Shown: piece after piece, positions 18,214 to 30,787 of the stretch
How positions within the stretch are numbered: the first letter of the stretch is position 1
Layout of the letters: each line of letters opens with the position of its first letter
From: Acidobacteriota bacterium
Lineage (GTDB): Bacteria > Acidobacteriota > Thermoanaerobaculia > Multivoradales > J023
NCBI GenBank assembly: GCA_029263315.1
Contig: JAJCXR010000043.1
Location: 1-64,000, forward strand
Length of the DNA: 64,000 nt
Direction: 5' to 3'
Made by a program: the position numbers and the translations under genes
The notes under the pieces: generated by a model
Seen by the model: only the letters and a program-made list of their open reading frames with translations
Told to the model about the DNA's origin: nothing
Database searches by the model: none

Positions 18214-19323
18214 TCAGATCAAGATCTCGATACGCGCCTTGGACTTGAGCTCGGCGACCCTCTTCAACACTTGTTGCTTGACGCGGGTGGTGGTCAGGAT
18301 GCCAGCGATCTCCGCCTTGGCTTCATCGAAGGTCCGTAGCCTGGCGGCCTCGCGTCCCATCAGCTGAATCAAGTGGAGACCTTGCGGTGTCTCGACGACA
18401 TCGCTCATCTGCCCCACCGTCGCCAGGCCGACCACCGCTTCGGCGAAGGGATCCCCCTGCGGCTCGACGATGATGATCCAAGGCAGCTCGCCGCCGTTCT
18501 CCCGGCTGCCGGCGTCCTCGGAGTGATCAGCCACCAGGTCGGCAAAGTCCGCCCCGTTGGCGGCTTGCTGACGCAGCGCCAGGAGTTGGGCGTGGATCTT
18601 CTCCTTGCCATCCTCACTGACCATCACCGATACCCGCTTGAGGATGTGCCGCACCCGGTGACGTTCCGGCTTCCACATGCGGTCCAGATTGCTGTCGTAG
18701 AACTGCCGTAGCTCCTGCTCCGCGGGACGTACCTGCGAGGCGATATCCCGCGTCAAGAGACGCTCGATGGTGAGATTCTGGCGCAACTGACGGCGCAGGG
18801 CGTCGAGGGAAATCCTCTGCGCTTGCATCGCCGCCTCGAACTTCTGGCGGCCCCCCCGCTGCTCGACCATGGCCTGGAAAGCGCGCTCTACCTCGGCGTC
18901 ACCGACCACCGCTCCCCGGCGCTCCAGATCGGCATACATCAACCGCTCACCGATCAGAGCGTCGAGCACTTGGCGGTAGAAGACGAGGCTGCCCGCCGGG
19001 TCGGCACCTCCCCCTTGCAGGGCATTGAGACGGACGATCTCAGCATGGGCCAAGAGCTCGCCGCGGGTGATCGCATAGTCGTCGATGCGGGCCACCACCT
19101 CGGGAAATTCAAGCCCAGGGCTGCCGCCCGGGGCCGCTGCCCCTTGGCCGGCGGCACCTTGGCCTGCGGCAGCTTGGGGCGCGACGCCTTGGGCCACGGC
19201 CTCCCCACAGACGGCGACGGACAGCAACAGGGTGCTGATCGCCAGTCCGTTCAGCAGGGCGACGATGCGTGGCCGATGGTCATCTAATGGCTGATCACGG
19301 AGCGCGGTGGTGCGTCGTTTCAT
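18214..19323 (-). CDS. SurA/PpiC-type peptidyl-prolyl isomerase
   Basis: A 369-residue exported folding factor. A signal segment (LAISTLLLSVAVCGEAVAQ) is followed by an Ala/Gly/Gln linker with tandem repeats and a SurA_N-like helical chaperone domain. One parvulin domain comes next: RHRVRHILKRVSVM, FADLVADHSEDAGSRENGG, ELPWI, PFAEAVVGLATVGQMSDVVETPQGLHL (given here in parts). An SD gaggag-type sequence precedes the ATG. It would assist envelope protein maturation in the periplasm. It ends a row of minus-strand genes and is convergent with arcC. It has one parvulin domain, where SurA itself has two. Confidence 0.88.
   Translation of the reverse strand: MKRRTTALRDQPLDDHRPRIVALLNGLAISTLLLSVAVCGEAVAQGVAPQAAAGQGAAGQGAAAPGGSPGLEFPEVVARIDDYAITRGELLAHAEIVRLNALQGGGADPAGSLVFYRQVLDALIGERLMYADLERRGAVVGDAEVERAFQAMVEQRGGRQKFEAAMQAQRISLDALRRQLRQNLTIERLLTRDIASQVRPAEQELRQFYDSNLDRMWKPERHRVRHILKRVSVMVSEDGKEKIHAQLLALRQQAANGADFADLVADHSEDAGSRENGGELPWIIIVEPQGDPFAEAVVGLATVGQMSDVVETPQGLHLIQLMGREAARLRTFDEAKAEIAGILTTTRVKQQVLKRVAELKSKARIEILI
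19133..19192. repeat. 15-bp tandem repeat, four units, in parvulin linker
   Basis: Four 15-bp units each end in cttgg. They encode GQGAA-type pentapeptides just after the signal peptide. They are more diverged than the arrays at 26201 and 58407. Confidence 0.8.
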
Positions 19324-19386
19324 GAACCTCTCCTCAGAAGCCTGCGGGCAGCCCGGCGACCGATGTCCCAGGTAACGCCCGAGGAT

Positions 19387-21162
19387 TCACATGGATATAG
19401 AACCCTTGCGGAAATCGGTCTTGCCGATCAACGCGTTGATCAAAACGGGAATGCCCTGACGGGCCAAGCTCTTGGCCTCCGCCAGGACCGACGGAATGTC
19501 TTCGGGGCGCTCGAGCTTGAAGCCCTTGCCACCGTAACCTTCGGCCACCGTGTGGTAGTCCGTATGGTTCAGCACCGTGGCGCAATCGTCCCCCAGAATT
19601 TCCATCTGCTCGCGGGCGATCTGCGTCCAGCCTGCGTCATTGCCCACCACCGCGATCACCGGCAAGCCGAGCCGAGCACAGGTGTCGAATTCGGCCAGCG
19701 TGTAGGCGCTGGAGCCGTCGCCCCAGAGCAGCCACACCTCCGACTCGGGTTTCGCCGCCTTGGCACCGACGGCAAAACCACCGCCGACCCCCAAGGTGCC
19801 GAAGACGCCGGGATCGAGCCAGCGCAGGGGCCCCCGTGGCTTGACGATATACGACACCGTGGCGACAAAATCGCCGCCGTCGGCCACCAGGATGCTGTCC
19901 TCGTCGAGCACCTTGTCGATCTCGCGGCACAGATGCAGTGGATTGATCCACTGCGTATCGATTTCGGCCCGCTGGGCGATCTCGGCATCCCGCTGGTCGT
20001 CCCGTCGCCGCAGGCCGGCCAGCCAGTCCCCCGCCTCCCCTGCCGCGTCCCTGACCGGGTCCGCCGCCGGTGATTTCACCGTTGCGGACTTCATCGCCGC
20101 CGCCAGATCGATGAGGAAGGTGCCCGGATCGGCCAAGATACCGATCTTGGGACGCCGATTTTTATACAAATCGTGGTCGCTCAAATTGACCGCCACCACC
20201 GGCGTGCGACGGGGGATGTGGGCCCCGTAATCGAGACGGAAATCATTGGGCACCCCCATCATCAGCACCAGATCGGCTTCCTTGAGGGCCTTGCGGCGCT
20301 GATGCCTCAAATGGAGAGGCGAATCGACCCCCAAGAGGCCCCGGGCCATGCCACTCAAATAAGTGGGGAGACCCAAATCCCGCACCGCCGCCGCCACCTC
20401 GTCGATGACATCGGTGCGCAGGGTTCCCTGGCTACCTACCAAGAGCACCGGCTTCTGTGCCTGGCGCAAGACCTGCGCCGCCTTACGGATCTCCCCAGCG
20501 GAAGCCCTCAAGGGAATCAAGGGTCTTGGCGCCGTGGGTTTTGCCCTCTCTTTGCCGCCAAAGACGCGGCCCAGGTGTCGTCGGACATAAAACTGAATAG
20601 CCTTCTCCGCCAAGCCCTTGGCGGGCGGTGCCTCGGGCCCCACCTTGTGCTGGCGGCGCACCAGGCTTTCTTCGTAGAGCAAATCCACCGGACACTCGAC
20701 AAAGACCGGCCCCGGCACCCCGAGGGTCGCTTCCTCGAAAGCTTGCTCCACCGCCGGCACCAGATCCCGTACCCGTTCCACCGAGGCCATCCACTTGACG
20801 TGGGGCTCGAAGAGGGCCATTTGGTCGATGTCCTGCAAAGAGCCCTTGCCCTTGAGAATGGTGGCCGTGGCCCCACCCAGCAAGACCAGAGGCGACTGGG
20901 CCAACTGAGCGTTCTTGATGGCGGTGATGGTATTGGTCACCCCGGGCCCGGCGGTGACCGCCGCCACCCCGGGCACGCCGGTCAAGCGCGAGACGGCATC
21001 GGCAGCGAAGGCCGCCGAGGCCTCGTCGCGGACATCGATGATGCGGATCCCCCGTTCCTTGGCAGCCACCAGGATGGGCGAGATATGCCCACCACACAGG
21101 GTGAATACAAAGGGCACTCCGTGCTTGCGCAGAACCTCGGCAACCAATTCTCCACCGGTCAT
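19387..21162 (-). CDS. ThDP-dependent ILVBL/2-hydroxyacyl-CoA lyase-like enzyme
   Basis: A 591-residue enzyme starting at the ATG at 21162, which follows aggaga. It has the three domains of acetolactate-synthase-like enzymes. The N-terminal pyrimidine-binding part has [37 protein letters not shown] (catalytic Glu) and [20 protein letters not shown]. The central domain is followed by a C-terminal diphosphate domain with [19 protein letters not shown] and [15 protein letters not shown]. From memory it matches animal ILVBL/HACL2 better than bacterial IlvB, especially GGHISPxLVA and the [14 protein letters not shown] insert. No small regulatory subunit gene is adjacent, so branched-chain synthesis is unlikely. 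C-C cleavage of 2-hydroxyacyl-CoA is the best guess. Confidence 0.82.
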   Translation of the reverse strand: MTGGELVAEVLRKHGVPFVFTLCGGHISPILVAAKERGIRIIDVRDEASAAFAADAVSRLTGVPGVAAVTAGPGVTNTITAIKNAQLAQSPLVLLGGATATILKGKGSLQDIDQMALFEPHVKWMASVERVRDLVPAVEQAFEEATLGVPGPVFVECPVDLLYEESLVRRQHKVGPEAPPAKGLAEKAIQFYVRRHLGRVFGGKERAKPTAPRPLIPLRASAGEIRKAAQVLRQAQKPVLLVGSQGTLRTDVIDEVAAAVRDLGLPTYLSGMARGLLGVDSPLHLRHQRRKALKEADLVLMMGVPNDFRLDYGAHIPRRTPVVAVNLSDHDLYKNRRPKIGILADPGTFLIDLAAAMKSATVKSPAADPVRDAAGEAGDWLAGLRRRDDQRDAEIAQRAEIDTQWINPLHLCREIDKVLDEDSILVADGGDFVATVSYIVKPRGPLRWLDPGVFGTLGVGGGFAVGAKAAKPESEVWLLWGDGSSAYTLAEFDTCARLGLPVIAVVGNDAGWTQIAREQMEILGDDCATVLNHTDYHTVAEGYGGKGFKLERPEDIPSVLAEAKSLARQGIPVLINALIGKTDFRKGSISM

Positions 21163-21254
21163 ACCATCTCCTAGATGTCGAGCATGGGTCCGTGCGCCGT
21201 CCTTGTCGACGCCACTGGGATCAACGGACGGCGGACGGTGAGGAACCGCCCCGC

Positions 21255-22880
21255 CTATTGCATGTGCGGATAGACGAAATCCTCGTCGGGCACGAAGGTC
21301 TCCTTGAGCGAGCGCTGAGAGACCCAACGCAGCAGATTCCATACCGAGCCCGCCTTGTCGTTGGTACCGGAAGCGCGTCCCCCACCGAAGGGTTGCTGCC
21401 CGACGACGGCACCGGTGGGTTTGTCGTTGAGGTAGAAGTTGCCCGCCGCGTGACGCAACGCCTTGGACATATGGACCAGGGCCTGGCGGTCGCGGGCGAA
21501 GATGGCACCGGTCAGGGCGTAGTCGCTGGTGGTATCGCAAAGCTCGAGGGTGGCATCGAGGTCTTCGTCCTCATAGACGAAGAGGGTCAGAACGGGGCCA
21601 AAAAGCTCTTCCTTCATGGTCTCGTAGTGGGCATCGGTGGTGACGATCACCGTCGGCTCGATGAAATAGCCGACGCTGTCGTCACAGCCGCCGCCGGCCA
21701 CGATCTCGCAGCTCGACGCCTGGCGGGCTCCGTCGATGGCCGCCTTCAGCTTGCGGAAGGAGTTGCCGTCGATCACCGCCGCCATGAAATTCTTCAAATC
21801 GGTCACCGGTCCCATGTCGATGCGGTCGATCATCGCCTCGAGACCGCTGCGCACTTGCGGCCACAGGGAGCGGGGAATGTAGCCGCGGGAGGCAGCCGAG
21901 CATTTCTGCCCTTGATATTCGAAAGCGCCGCGCACCAGGGCCACCACCAGGGCCTCGACGTCCGCCGTCGGATGGGCGAAGACAAAATCCTTGCCGCCGG
22001 TCTCGCCGACGATCCGCGGATACGACGTATAAGTCTTGATGTTGCTGCCGATGGTCTCCCACATGGAGTGGAAGGTGCGGGTGGAGCCGGTGAAGTGGAT
22101 GCCCGCCAGCTCCGGGCTGGCCAGCACCGGATCACCCACCTCGGCGCCACGTCCGGGGATGAAATTGATCACCCCGGCGGGCAAGCCGGCCTCTTCGAGG
22201 ATCTTCATGATGTAGTAGCCGGAGAGGACCGCCGTCGAAGCGGGCTTCCACAGGGCCACATTGCCCATCATGGCCGGCGCCGTCGGCAGGTTGCCGGCGA
22301 TGGCGGTGAAGTTGAACGGCGTGATGGCGAAGACAAAACCTTCGAGGGGCCGGTACTCGACATAATTCCACAGACCCGCCGAGGAGGTGGGCTGCTCGCC
22401 GTAGAGCTGGCGCATATAGGCGACGTTGAAACGCCAGAAGTCGATCAGCTCGCAGGCCGAATCGATCTCCGCCTGGTAGACGGTCTTCGATTGGTTCAGC
22501 ATGGTGGCGGCATTGAGGGTGGCCCGCCAGGGGCCGGCCAAGAGATCCGCCGCCTTCAAGAAAACCGCCGCCCGGTCTTGCCAAGCCATCTCCGACCACT
22601 CCTGCCAAGCCTGCTGGGAGGCTTCCACCGCCTGCTGCACCTCGTCCGCTCCGGCTTGATGGAAGGTGGCCAGCACATGGCCGTGGTCGTGGGGACACAC
22701 CGCCTTGGCGGTGCGGCCGGTGAGCACTTCTTTGCCGCCGATGATCAGCGGAATCTCGGGACACTCCTCCAGCATCTTGGCGAGACGCAGCTCGATGGCC
22801 GCCCTCTCCGGGGAGCCGGGGGCATAGTCGAGAACCGGTTCATTGAGGGGCATCGGAACATTGAGAATACCGTTGGACAT
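21255..22880 (-). CDS. L-glutamate gamma-semialdehyde (P5C) dehydrogenase
   Basis: A 541-residue aldehyde dehydrogenase catalysing the second step of proline breakdown, giving glutamate and NADH. The start at 22880 follows aggaga. Diagnostic pieces are PVLDYAPGSPERAAIELRL at the N-terminus, FVFAITPFNFTAIAGNLPTA, PGRGAEVGDPVLASPELAG, GETGGKDFVFAHPTADVE and the catalytic Cys in EYQGQKCSAASRGY. MKEELFGPVLTLFVYED, NFYLNDKPTGAVVGQQPFGG and RASGTNDKAG follow. The pattern is the free-standing mitochondrial ALDH4A1 type rather than the bifunctional PutA form. Proline dehydrogenase is not in the window. Confidence 0.93.
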   Translation of the reverse strand: MSNGILNVPMPLNEPVLDYAPGSPERAAIELRLAKMLEECPEIPLIIGGKEVLTGRTAKAVCPHDHGHVLATFHQAGADEVQQAVEASQQAWQEWSEMAWQDRAAVFLKAADLLAGPWRATLNAATMLNQSKTVYQAEIDSACELIDFWRFNVAYMRQLYGEQPTSSAGLWNYVEYRPLEGFVFAITPFNFTAIAGNLPTAPAMMGNVALWKPASTAVLSGYYIMKILEEAGLPAGVINFIPGRGAEVGDPVLASPELAGIHFTGSTRTFHSMWETIGSNIKTYTSYPRIVGETGGKDFVFAHPTADVEALVVALVRGAFEYQGQKCSAASRGYIPRSLWPQVRSGLEAMIDRIDMGPVTDLKNFMAAVIDGNSFRKLKAAIDGARQASSCEIVAGGGCDDSVGYFIEPTVIVTTDAHYETMKEELFGPVLTLFVYEDEDLDATLELCDTTSDYALTGAIFARDRQALVHMSKALRHAAGNFYLNDKPTGAVVGQQPFGGGRASGTNDKAGSVWNLLRWVSQRSLKETFVPDEDFVYPHMQ

Positions 22881-23042
22881 GAGGTCTCTCCTGTGGCGTA
22901 TGCGATTCGGGGGTTCCGTGCTCCGACGCGGCGCGGCGGCGTCGTGACCCACAACCCTCCCGAAGAATGTCGTGCGTGGGATGAACGGCAAAACTGCTGC
23001 CCCGGCCGCCCCAATCGACGGCGGAGCGGCGTTGCGAACGAA

Positions 23043-23411
23043 TCAGAGGCGGGCTCCGGCCCAAGCCAGGCAAAGGAAACCCAGAATCATGCCGGCACCG
23101 CCGAGCGGCGTCACCGCGCCGAGCCAGCGCGGCCCGCCGAGGGCCAGGGCAAAGACCGTGCCGCTAAAAACCAAGCTGCCCAAGGCCAGGGCCAGGAATC
23201 CTGCGTCGAGGCCCCGCCGTGGACCACCGACCGTCAACAGGCCGACGACCAGCAAACCGAAACCACCATAAATCAGATAGCGGGCGGCCGTCTCCCACAG
23301 TACCAAGGCCGCAGGATCGAGCCGCGTCTTCAAGGCATGGGCACCAAAGGCACCGGCGATGACCGCCAAGGCGCAGTAGATGCCGCCCACCATTACTCCG
23401 AAATGAGCCAT
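23043..23411 (-). CDS. DUF423 family small membrane protein
   Basis: A 122-residue protein with four predicted membrane helices. It shows the family's N-terminal signature AVIAGAFGAHALKTRL and the end PLGGAGMILGFLCLAWAG. The start ATG at 23411 follows agagg at five bases. Members (YgdD) are inner-membrane proteins of unknown role. It ends about 160 bp before the P5C dehydrogenase start. Confidence 0.88.
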   Translation of the reverse strand: MAHFGVMVGGIYCALAVIAGAFGAHALKTRLDPAALVLWETAARYLIYGGFGLLVVGLLTVGGPRRGLDAGFLALALGSLVFSGTVFALALGGPRWLGAVTPLGGAGMILGFLCLAWAGARL

Positions 23412-23426
23412 AAAAACCTCTGATTT

Positions 23427-23705
23427 TTAGCTGGCAATCTCGCTGAGACGGCGGACCGCGGTCACCCGGCGGCGATCCACCACCAACCGTTGGTGTTTCT
23501 TGAACACACCGTAGAGGGCGGCGCCGGCGAGGTAGTCTGCTTTCGAACGACCGTCGTCGCCGTCCTTGTGGACATCGACGTCGAGGAGGATAACCTGACT
23601 GTCATCCATGTCGTCGCAGCGGCCGACGAAGACTTCGGGCCCGTCCGTATCGACGACCACCGTGATGCCATGGAGCTGGTGTTTGTTGCTGTGGAATGTA
23701 CCCAT
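23427..23705 (-). CDS. Small conserved-looking protein of unknown function
   Basis: A 92-residue soluble protein starting at the ATG at 23705. I do not recognise the family. The first half is a beta-type stretch, NKHQLHGITVVVDTDGPEVF, then VGRCDDMDDSQVILLDVDVH; the second half is a basic helix ending in RRVTAVRRLSEIAS. It has no signal peptide or membrane segment. It sits 15 bp before the DUF423 gene and behind a strong hairpin, in a row with the bacilliredoxin gene. Confidence 0.6.
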   Translation of the reverse strand: MGTFHSNKHQLHGITVVVDTDGPEVFVGRCDDMDDSQVILLDVDVHKDGDDGRSKADYLAGAALYGVFKKHQRLVVDRRRVTAVRRLSEIAS

Positions 23706-23800
23706 CGTGATCCGCCTATGGTGAAGATGTGAAAGGCATCCGCGACCCTGAGGCCCGGCCATCGCGGCGAGCTCCGGGGCTCCCCGCCGATCTGCACAAC

Positions 23801-23825
23801 AACGGCGCGCCGGGGGCGCGCCGTT
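23801..23825. terminator. Perfect 11-bp GC hairpin between bacilliredoxin and small-protein genes
   Basis: aacggcgcgcc (23801-23811) pairs fully with ggcgcgccgtt (23815-23825) around ggg. It lies 22 bp after the bacilliredoxin stop on the minus strand. There is no T-tract, so it may terminate weakly, attenuate or stabilise the upstream message. Confidence 0.55.
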
Positions 23826-23846
23826 GAAGGACACCACCGACCTCGC

Positions 23847-24263
23847 CTAGCAGTGCTCGTCGTAGGCGGCCCGGAGGTCAGCCGCCACATCTTCGGCGGA
23901 ACGCCCTTCGATGCGGTGGCGCGGCAAAAAGAAGACTAGCTCGTCGTCCTTGAACATGGCCATGGACGGGCTGCTGGGCGGAATCTGTGCAAACTTGCTG
24001 CGGGCTTGGGCCGTGGCTTCGACGTCCTGTCCCGCGAAGACGGTCACCAAACGATCGGGTTTCTTGTCATTCTCCAGCGACAGCCGAACGCCTGGACGGG
24101 CCATGCCGGCGGCGCAACCGCACACCGAGTTGACGATCAACAGGGAAGTTCCCTTGTGGTCGTCCATCCACTGATCGACCGCCTCGGCGGTCATCAACTC
24201 TTCGAAGCCGACCAGGGTCAGCTCTTCACGCATCGGTTTTACGAGCAGCGGGCTATAGGGCAA
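23847..24263 (-). CDS. Bacilliredoxin (BrxA/BrxB, YphP/YqiW family)
   Basis: A 138-residue thioredoxin-fold protein. It has the family CGC active site in LIVNSVCGCAAGMARPGV, preceded by helix EAVDQWMDDHKGTSLL and followed by PSSPSMAMFKDDELVFFLPRHRIEGR. Bacilliredoxins remove bacillithiol or similar low-molecular thiols from proteins. The start is a TTG at 24263, supported by GGAGGT six bases upstream, a case where the ribosome site decides the start. No bacillithiol biosynthesis genes are in this window. Confidence 0.9.
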   Translation of the reverse strand: MPYSPLLVKPMREELTLVGFEELMTAEAVDQWMDDHKGTSLLIVNSVCGCAAGMARPGVRLSLENDKKPDRLVTVFAGQDVEATAQARSKFAQIPPSSPSMAMFKDDELVFFLPRHRIEGRSAEDVAADLRAAYDEHC

Positions 24264-24412
24264 CGTCGCACCTCCTTAGGTCGCGGTCTTGATATTTGGA
24301 AAAAGCGGCGACGCCAGGTCACCGCCACCGGAGACCATTGTACGACACCGGCTGCCTAAGTACACCTTTCCGCAAATACGGTGGCCAATCGAGAACCCAG
24401 AGGCGCCGCGTT

Positions 24413-24474
24413 CGCCTGGCGAGAGGCGCGCCCTCGCCCCCTCGATGCTGGGAACCTATTTCTTTGCGGACCCT
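24413..24474. repeat. Dispersed 62-bp intergenic repeat, copy 1
   Basis: This 62-bp block matches 62088-62149 at 59 of 62 positions in the same orientation. It contains the palindrome ggcgcgcc and the segment ctcgatgctgggaac. A gttttcgcaag direct repeat follows (24478-24488 and 24498-24508). It lies in the 290-bp gap between the bacilliredoxin start and the DUF4097 gene stop. No gene is seen in that gap. Confidence 0.8.
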
Positions 24475-24553
24475 AGGTGTTTTCGCAAGAAGTGCATGTT
24501 TTCGCAAGGTCCGGCCCGGACCCTGGAGGGTTCTCTGCACGACCACCCACCTT

Positions 24554-25594
24554 CTATTCTCTTGGACGCAGGGAAATATGACCGCTGAAGCTTTCGATGT
24601 CGACCTGCGCGCCGCCCCCGCCCAAGGTGAATACAAGCTCCTTGGCGCTGGTGTAGCGGCTGGTGCGACGGGCAGCAGGCCCCAGTTGGTTGTCGATGTC
24701 GCCGCTGAAGGTTTGCACCTCGAAGGTCGCAGCGGTCGAGGGTGGCAAGGAGAGCAACAGGTCGCCGCTGTGGCTGGACATTTCCAGATGGCTGCCAGCC
24801 GATGGGGCACCGCTGAAATTCAAGTCACCGGACACAACATCCGCCTGCAGGCCTCGCATCTGCCCGCTGCGGATGTCGATATCGCCGCTCACCGTCGCCA
24901 CCTTGACATGCCCCATGACCCCTACCAATCGAACATCGCCGCTCACCGCCTCGACCTGCAAGCGCTGGGTCGGCGCCAGCACCTGGACATTGCCGCTCAC
25001 CGTTTCGATCTCCACCTCGTAAGGGGCCCCCTCGACGCTGACGTCACCGCTCACCGTCTCGACTCGCAAACTGCCGTTGAGACCGTCCAAGGTCACTTCG
25101 GCGCTCACCGTCTCGACTTGGAGATCCATCCCCAAGGGCACTTGGATCTCCAAATGGCTGGAGACGGCACCCCCACGCTTCCTGTTCTTCAACTCGACGA
25201 CGATCTCGAGACGATCCCCCCGGCGCTCGAAACGCAGCGCCTCGACATCCCGTCCGAGGGTGCCGGTGACCCGCACGGTATTGCCGGGCCAACCTCGGAT
25301 GACCAACGAACCGGCAAAATTCTCGATCTGAGCCCGATCTTGGTTCGAGGCCTCCATCTGACGATCGATCTCGGTTTGCCCCCAAAGGCCCCCGGCCAGG
25401 AAAAATCCCACCAGCAGACAAACCCACAGGTGCCGACGAAGTCTCGGCAAACCACCGTCGTCTCCAGGCGACCCGGCATCCCAGCAGCCGTCAGCCAAGA
25501 CCCTCCGGCTCTGGTCCGCCACCAAGGCACACTGGCTCGCAATCAAAAGGGGAACGGGGCTCGGCGTTTGGTGGCGGGCGGGCATTTGGTTCAT
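24554..25594 (-). CDS. DUF4097-type membrane-anchored beta-helix protein
   Basis: A 346-residue protein from the ATG at 25594 (gaggt five bases upstream). A longer start at 25681 would overlap the anti-sigma stop by eight bases. A membrane segment HLWVCLLVGFFLAGGLWG is preceded by about 55 residues. The rest is a right-handed repeat of about 20 residues with VETVSGDVSV, IETVSGNVQV, VEAVSGDVRL, VATVSGDIDI and VQTFSGDID, the DUF4097 pattern. Such proteins often sit beside ECF sigma and anti-sigma genes. It is third in that operon here and likely acts in the envelope, either as the signal sensed or as a regulated output. Confidence 0.8.
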   Translation of the reverse strand: MNQMPARHQTPSPVPLLIASQCALVADQSRRVLADGCWDAGSPGDDGGLPRLRRHLWVCLLVGFFLAGGLWGQTEIDRQMEASNQDRAQIENFAGSLVIRGWPGNTVRVTGTLGRDVEALRFERRGDRLEIVVELKNRKRGGAVSSHLEIQVPLGMDLQVETVSAEVTLDGLNGSLRVETVSGDVSVEGAPYEVEIETVSGNVQVLAPTQRLQVEAVSGDVRLVGVMGHVKVATVSGDIDIRSGQMRGLQADVVSGDLNFSGAPSAGSHLEMSSHSGDLLLSLPPSTAATFEVQTFSGDIDNQLGPAARRTSRYTSAKELVFTLGGGGAQVDIESFSGHISLRPRE

Positions 25595-25673
25595 CGGGAC
25601 CTCGGGGCTTGGGTGGTTAGTTGCCGTCTCGACCTGTCGATAACGGTGCCAGCGGGAGGGCCCTGGGCGGGCT

Positions 25674-26597
25674 TCAAACATCTCGGGAGGTCAGGCGTCG
25701 GAGCAGTGACAGCTCACGCCGGTAGTTGTCCAGGACCCGGACTTCGAGCCTTGGATTGGCGGGATCTCGACGCAGGGCGAGCATGAGATCACGGGTCGCC
25801 TGATCGATCACTTCCAAATTGCGGTACAGCAGCTCGAAGGTCTCGGGGGAGACATCCTCACGGCGCTGCAAAAAAGCCATCAATAGAGCTTGTTTGGCCC
25901 GCAACAGCTCCACCTCGGCCAGCATGAAGCCGGCGCTCGGTGATGTCGCGGTTGGTGATGTCGCGGTCAACGCCCGCGGCTCGACGAAGAGGTCCGGACC
26001 AGAGAATCGTTCACCGGCCGATGTCTCGGCCACCGCCGGGGATGCCGAGCCATCGCCCGGCCTCGCAACGAAACCCGACGGCGGTAACACAAGGGCGGCG
26101 GAATAACCCAAGGCGATGAGCAGGCAGGCGGCCATTGCCTGCGCCCACCATGGGATCATACTCGGCACCGGTGGCGCGGCGACGGCAGGGGCTGGGCCGC
26201 TCTCAGGGACGACGCTCTCAGGGACGACGGTCTCAGGGACGACGCTCTCAGGGACGACGCTCTCGGAGACGACCGGGTGGGAGTCGGCGGTGCCCGCCGC
26301 CAAGCGGGGGGCGATCTCTTGCCACAGGTCGCGTCGCGGTTCGACGATCGTGGGCAGCTCAGCAACCCGGCGCAACAATTGACGCAACGCCGCCACGTCC
26401 CCTCGACAGGGCTCGCAGGTGGTCAGATGGGCCGTCAGCTCGGCGTCGCGCCCCGCCTCCAGAAGCCCATCCACATGGTCATCCAACCACGGGCCATAGG
26501 TCGAGCAACCGGCCTGGGCCGATTCCCCGTGGTTTCCACCATAGGCATCCACAGTCAGCATCTCCGTTCCCTCGTTCCGCCGATCATCACGACTCAT
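25674..26597 (-). CDS. Membrane anti-sigma factor with zinc-binding domain
   Basis: A 307-residue protein whose ATG at 26597 overlaps the sigma stop as ATGA. Residues near 30-65 form a zf-HC2 anti-sigma domain with the H-x3-C-x2-C signature in AHLTTCEPCRGD. A Val/Pro/Glu/Ser repeat linker (VVPES units) leads to one membrane helix, PWWAQAMAACLLIALGYSAALVL. The extracytoplasmic C-terminal part is helical (ELLRAKQALLMAFLQRREDV, RNLEVIDQATRDLMLALRRD). It should hold the neighbouring ECF sigma inactive until an envelope signal arrives. Confidence 0.85.
   Translation of the reverse strand: MSRDDRRNEGTEMLTVDAYGGNHGESAQAGCSTYGPWLDDHVDGLLEAGRDAELTAHLTTCEPCRGDVAALRQLLRRVAELPTIVEPRRDLWQEIAPRLAAGTADSHPVVSESVVPESVVPETVVPESVVPESGPAPAVAAPPVPSMIPWWAQAMAACLLIALGYSAALVLPPSGFVARPGDGSASPAVAETSAGERFSGPDLFVEPRALTATSPTATSPSAGFMLAEVELLRAKQALLMAFLQRREDVSPETFELLYRNLEVIDQATRDLMLALRRDPANPRLEVRVLDNYRRELSLLRRLTSRDV
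25936..25965. repeat. 15-bp tandem repeat in anti-sigma gene
   Basis: Two near-identical 15-bp units (ctcggtgatgtcgcg, gttggtgatgtcgcg) encode SPTAT pentapeptides in the extracytoplasmic part. Confidence 0.75.
26201..26275. repeat. 15-bp tandem repeat, five units, in anti-sigma linker
   Basis: tctcagggacgacgc is repeated five times in perfect register. Copies 1, 3 and 4 are identical, copy 2 differs at one base, and copy 5 is more diverged. It encodes the pentapeptide VVPES between the zinc domain and the membrane helix. Confidence 0.95.
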
Positions 26598-27238
26598 GCC
26601 AAACACTCCCTCAACAGTTTGCGCGCCCGGTGCAGCTGCGCCTTGGATGTCCCCTCCTTGAGACCCGTCAAGTCGGCGATCTCGCGGTGCCGGTAGCCCT
26701 CGATGTCGTGCAATACAAACACCATCCTGGCACCGGCCGGCAGACCGGCGATGGCTTTCTCCAAATCCAAATCGAGACCCACGGGGGGCGGCGCCGGCCG
26801 TTGCTGCCGGGCCGCCACGTCTTCCAGACCGACATCCGTCGCCGCCGAGACCTCGCCCCAAGCCACCACCCGATCACGCCGTCGACGACGGCTGCGCCAG
26901 CGCACCAGGACGACGTTGACCGCCAGACGATGAAGCCATGATCCAAAGGCGCTCTGATGGCGAAAACTGGACAGTTTCTCCCAGGCGCGGATGAAGGCCT
27001 CCTGCGCCATCTCTTCCGCCTCGTGCTCGCTACCGGTCATCCGCAAGCACAGAGCATAGATCCGGCCAAGATGACTGCGATAGAGAGACTCGAAGGCGAC
27101 GACATCCCCTTTTTGGGCCCGTTCTACCAAAAGGCGCTCGGCCGTGTTTTCATCGACCACGGAAGCCTCGGCCGCCGACCCATCCGGCGGCGTCCCAGAG
27201 GACGACTTGCCCAACAATCGATTTGTCGCCGACATCAT
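26594..27238 (-). CDS. ECF-family RNA polymerase sigma factor
   Basis: A protein of about 214 residues. Region 2 is clear: FESLYRSHLGRIYALCLRMTG, HEAEEMAQEAFIRAWEKL and the -10-binding FRHQSAFGSWLHRLAVNVVL. Region 4 follows a linker: AIAGLPAGARMVFVLHDIEG, then the helix-turn-helix YRHREIADLTGLKEGTSKAQ and HRARKLLREC. Candidate starts are two adjacent ATGs at 27238 and 27235; the Shine-Dalgarno is poor. The anti-sigma gene overlaps its stop, so sigma, anti-sigma and DUF4097 genes form one unit, probably controlling an envelope response and itself. Confidence 0.92.
   Translation of the reverse strand: MMSATNRLLGKSSSGTPPDGSAAEASVVDENTAERLLVERAQKGDVVAFESLYRSHLGRIYALCLRMTGSEHEAEEMAQEAFIRAWEKLSSFRHQSAFGSWLHRLAVNVVLVRWRSRRRRRDRVVAWGEVSAATDVGLEDVAARQQRPAPPPVGLDLDLEKAIAGLPAGARMVFVLHDIEGYRHREIADLTGLKEGTSKAQLHRARKLLRECLA

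Positions 27239-30787
<3,549 letters not shown>

Noticed and set aside
19387..21162. Acetolactate synthase large subunit (ilvB)
   Set aside because: No ilvN-type small subunit gene or branched-chain genes nearby, and the GGHISP and linker features fit the ILVBL/HACL2 type better.
24296..25786. Plus-strand 496-codon frame antisense to the DUF4097 gene
   Set aside because: Repeats such as AAHRLDL mirror the VSGDV repeats on the other strand; the minus-strand protein has family patterns, a membrane segment and operon context.
26201..26275. A CRISPR array
   Set aside because: The 15-bp units are head to tail with no spacers and lie in frame inside a gene. The same applies to the other arrays.
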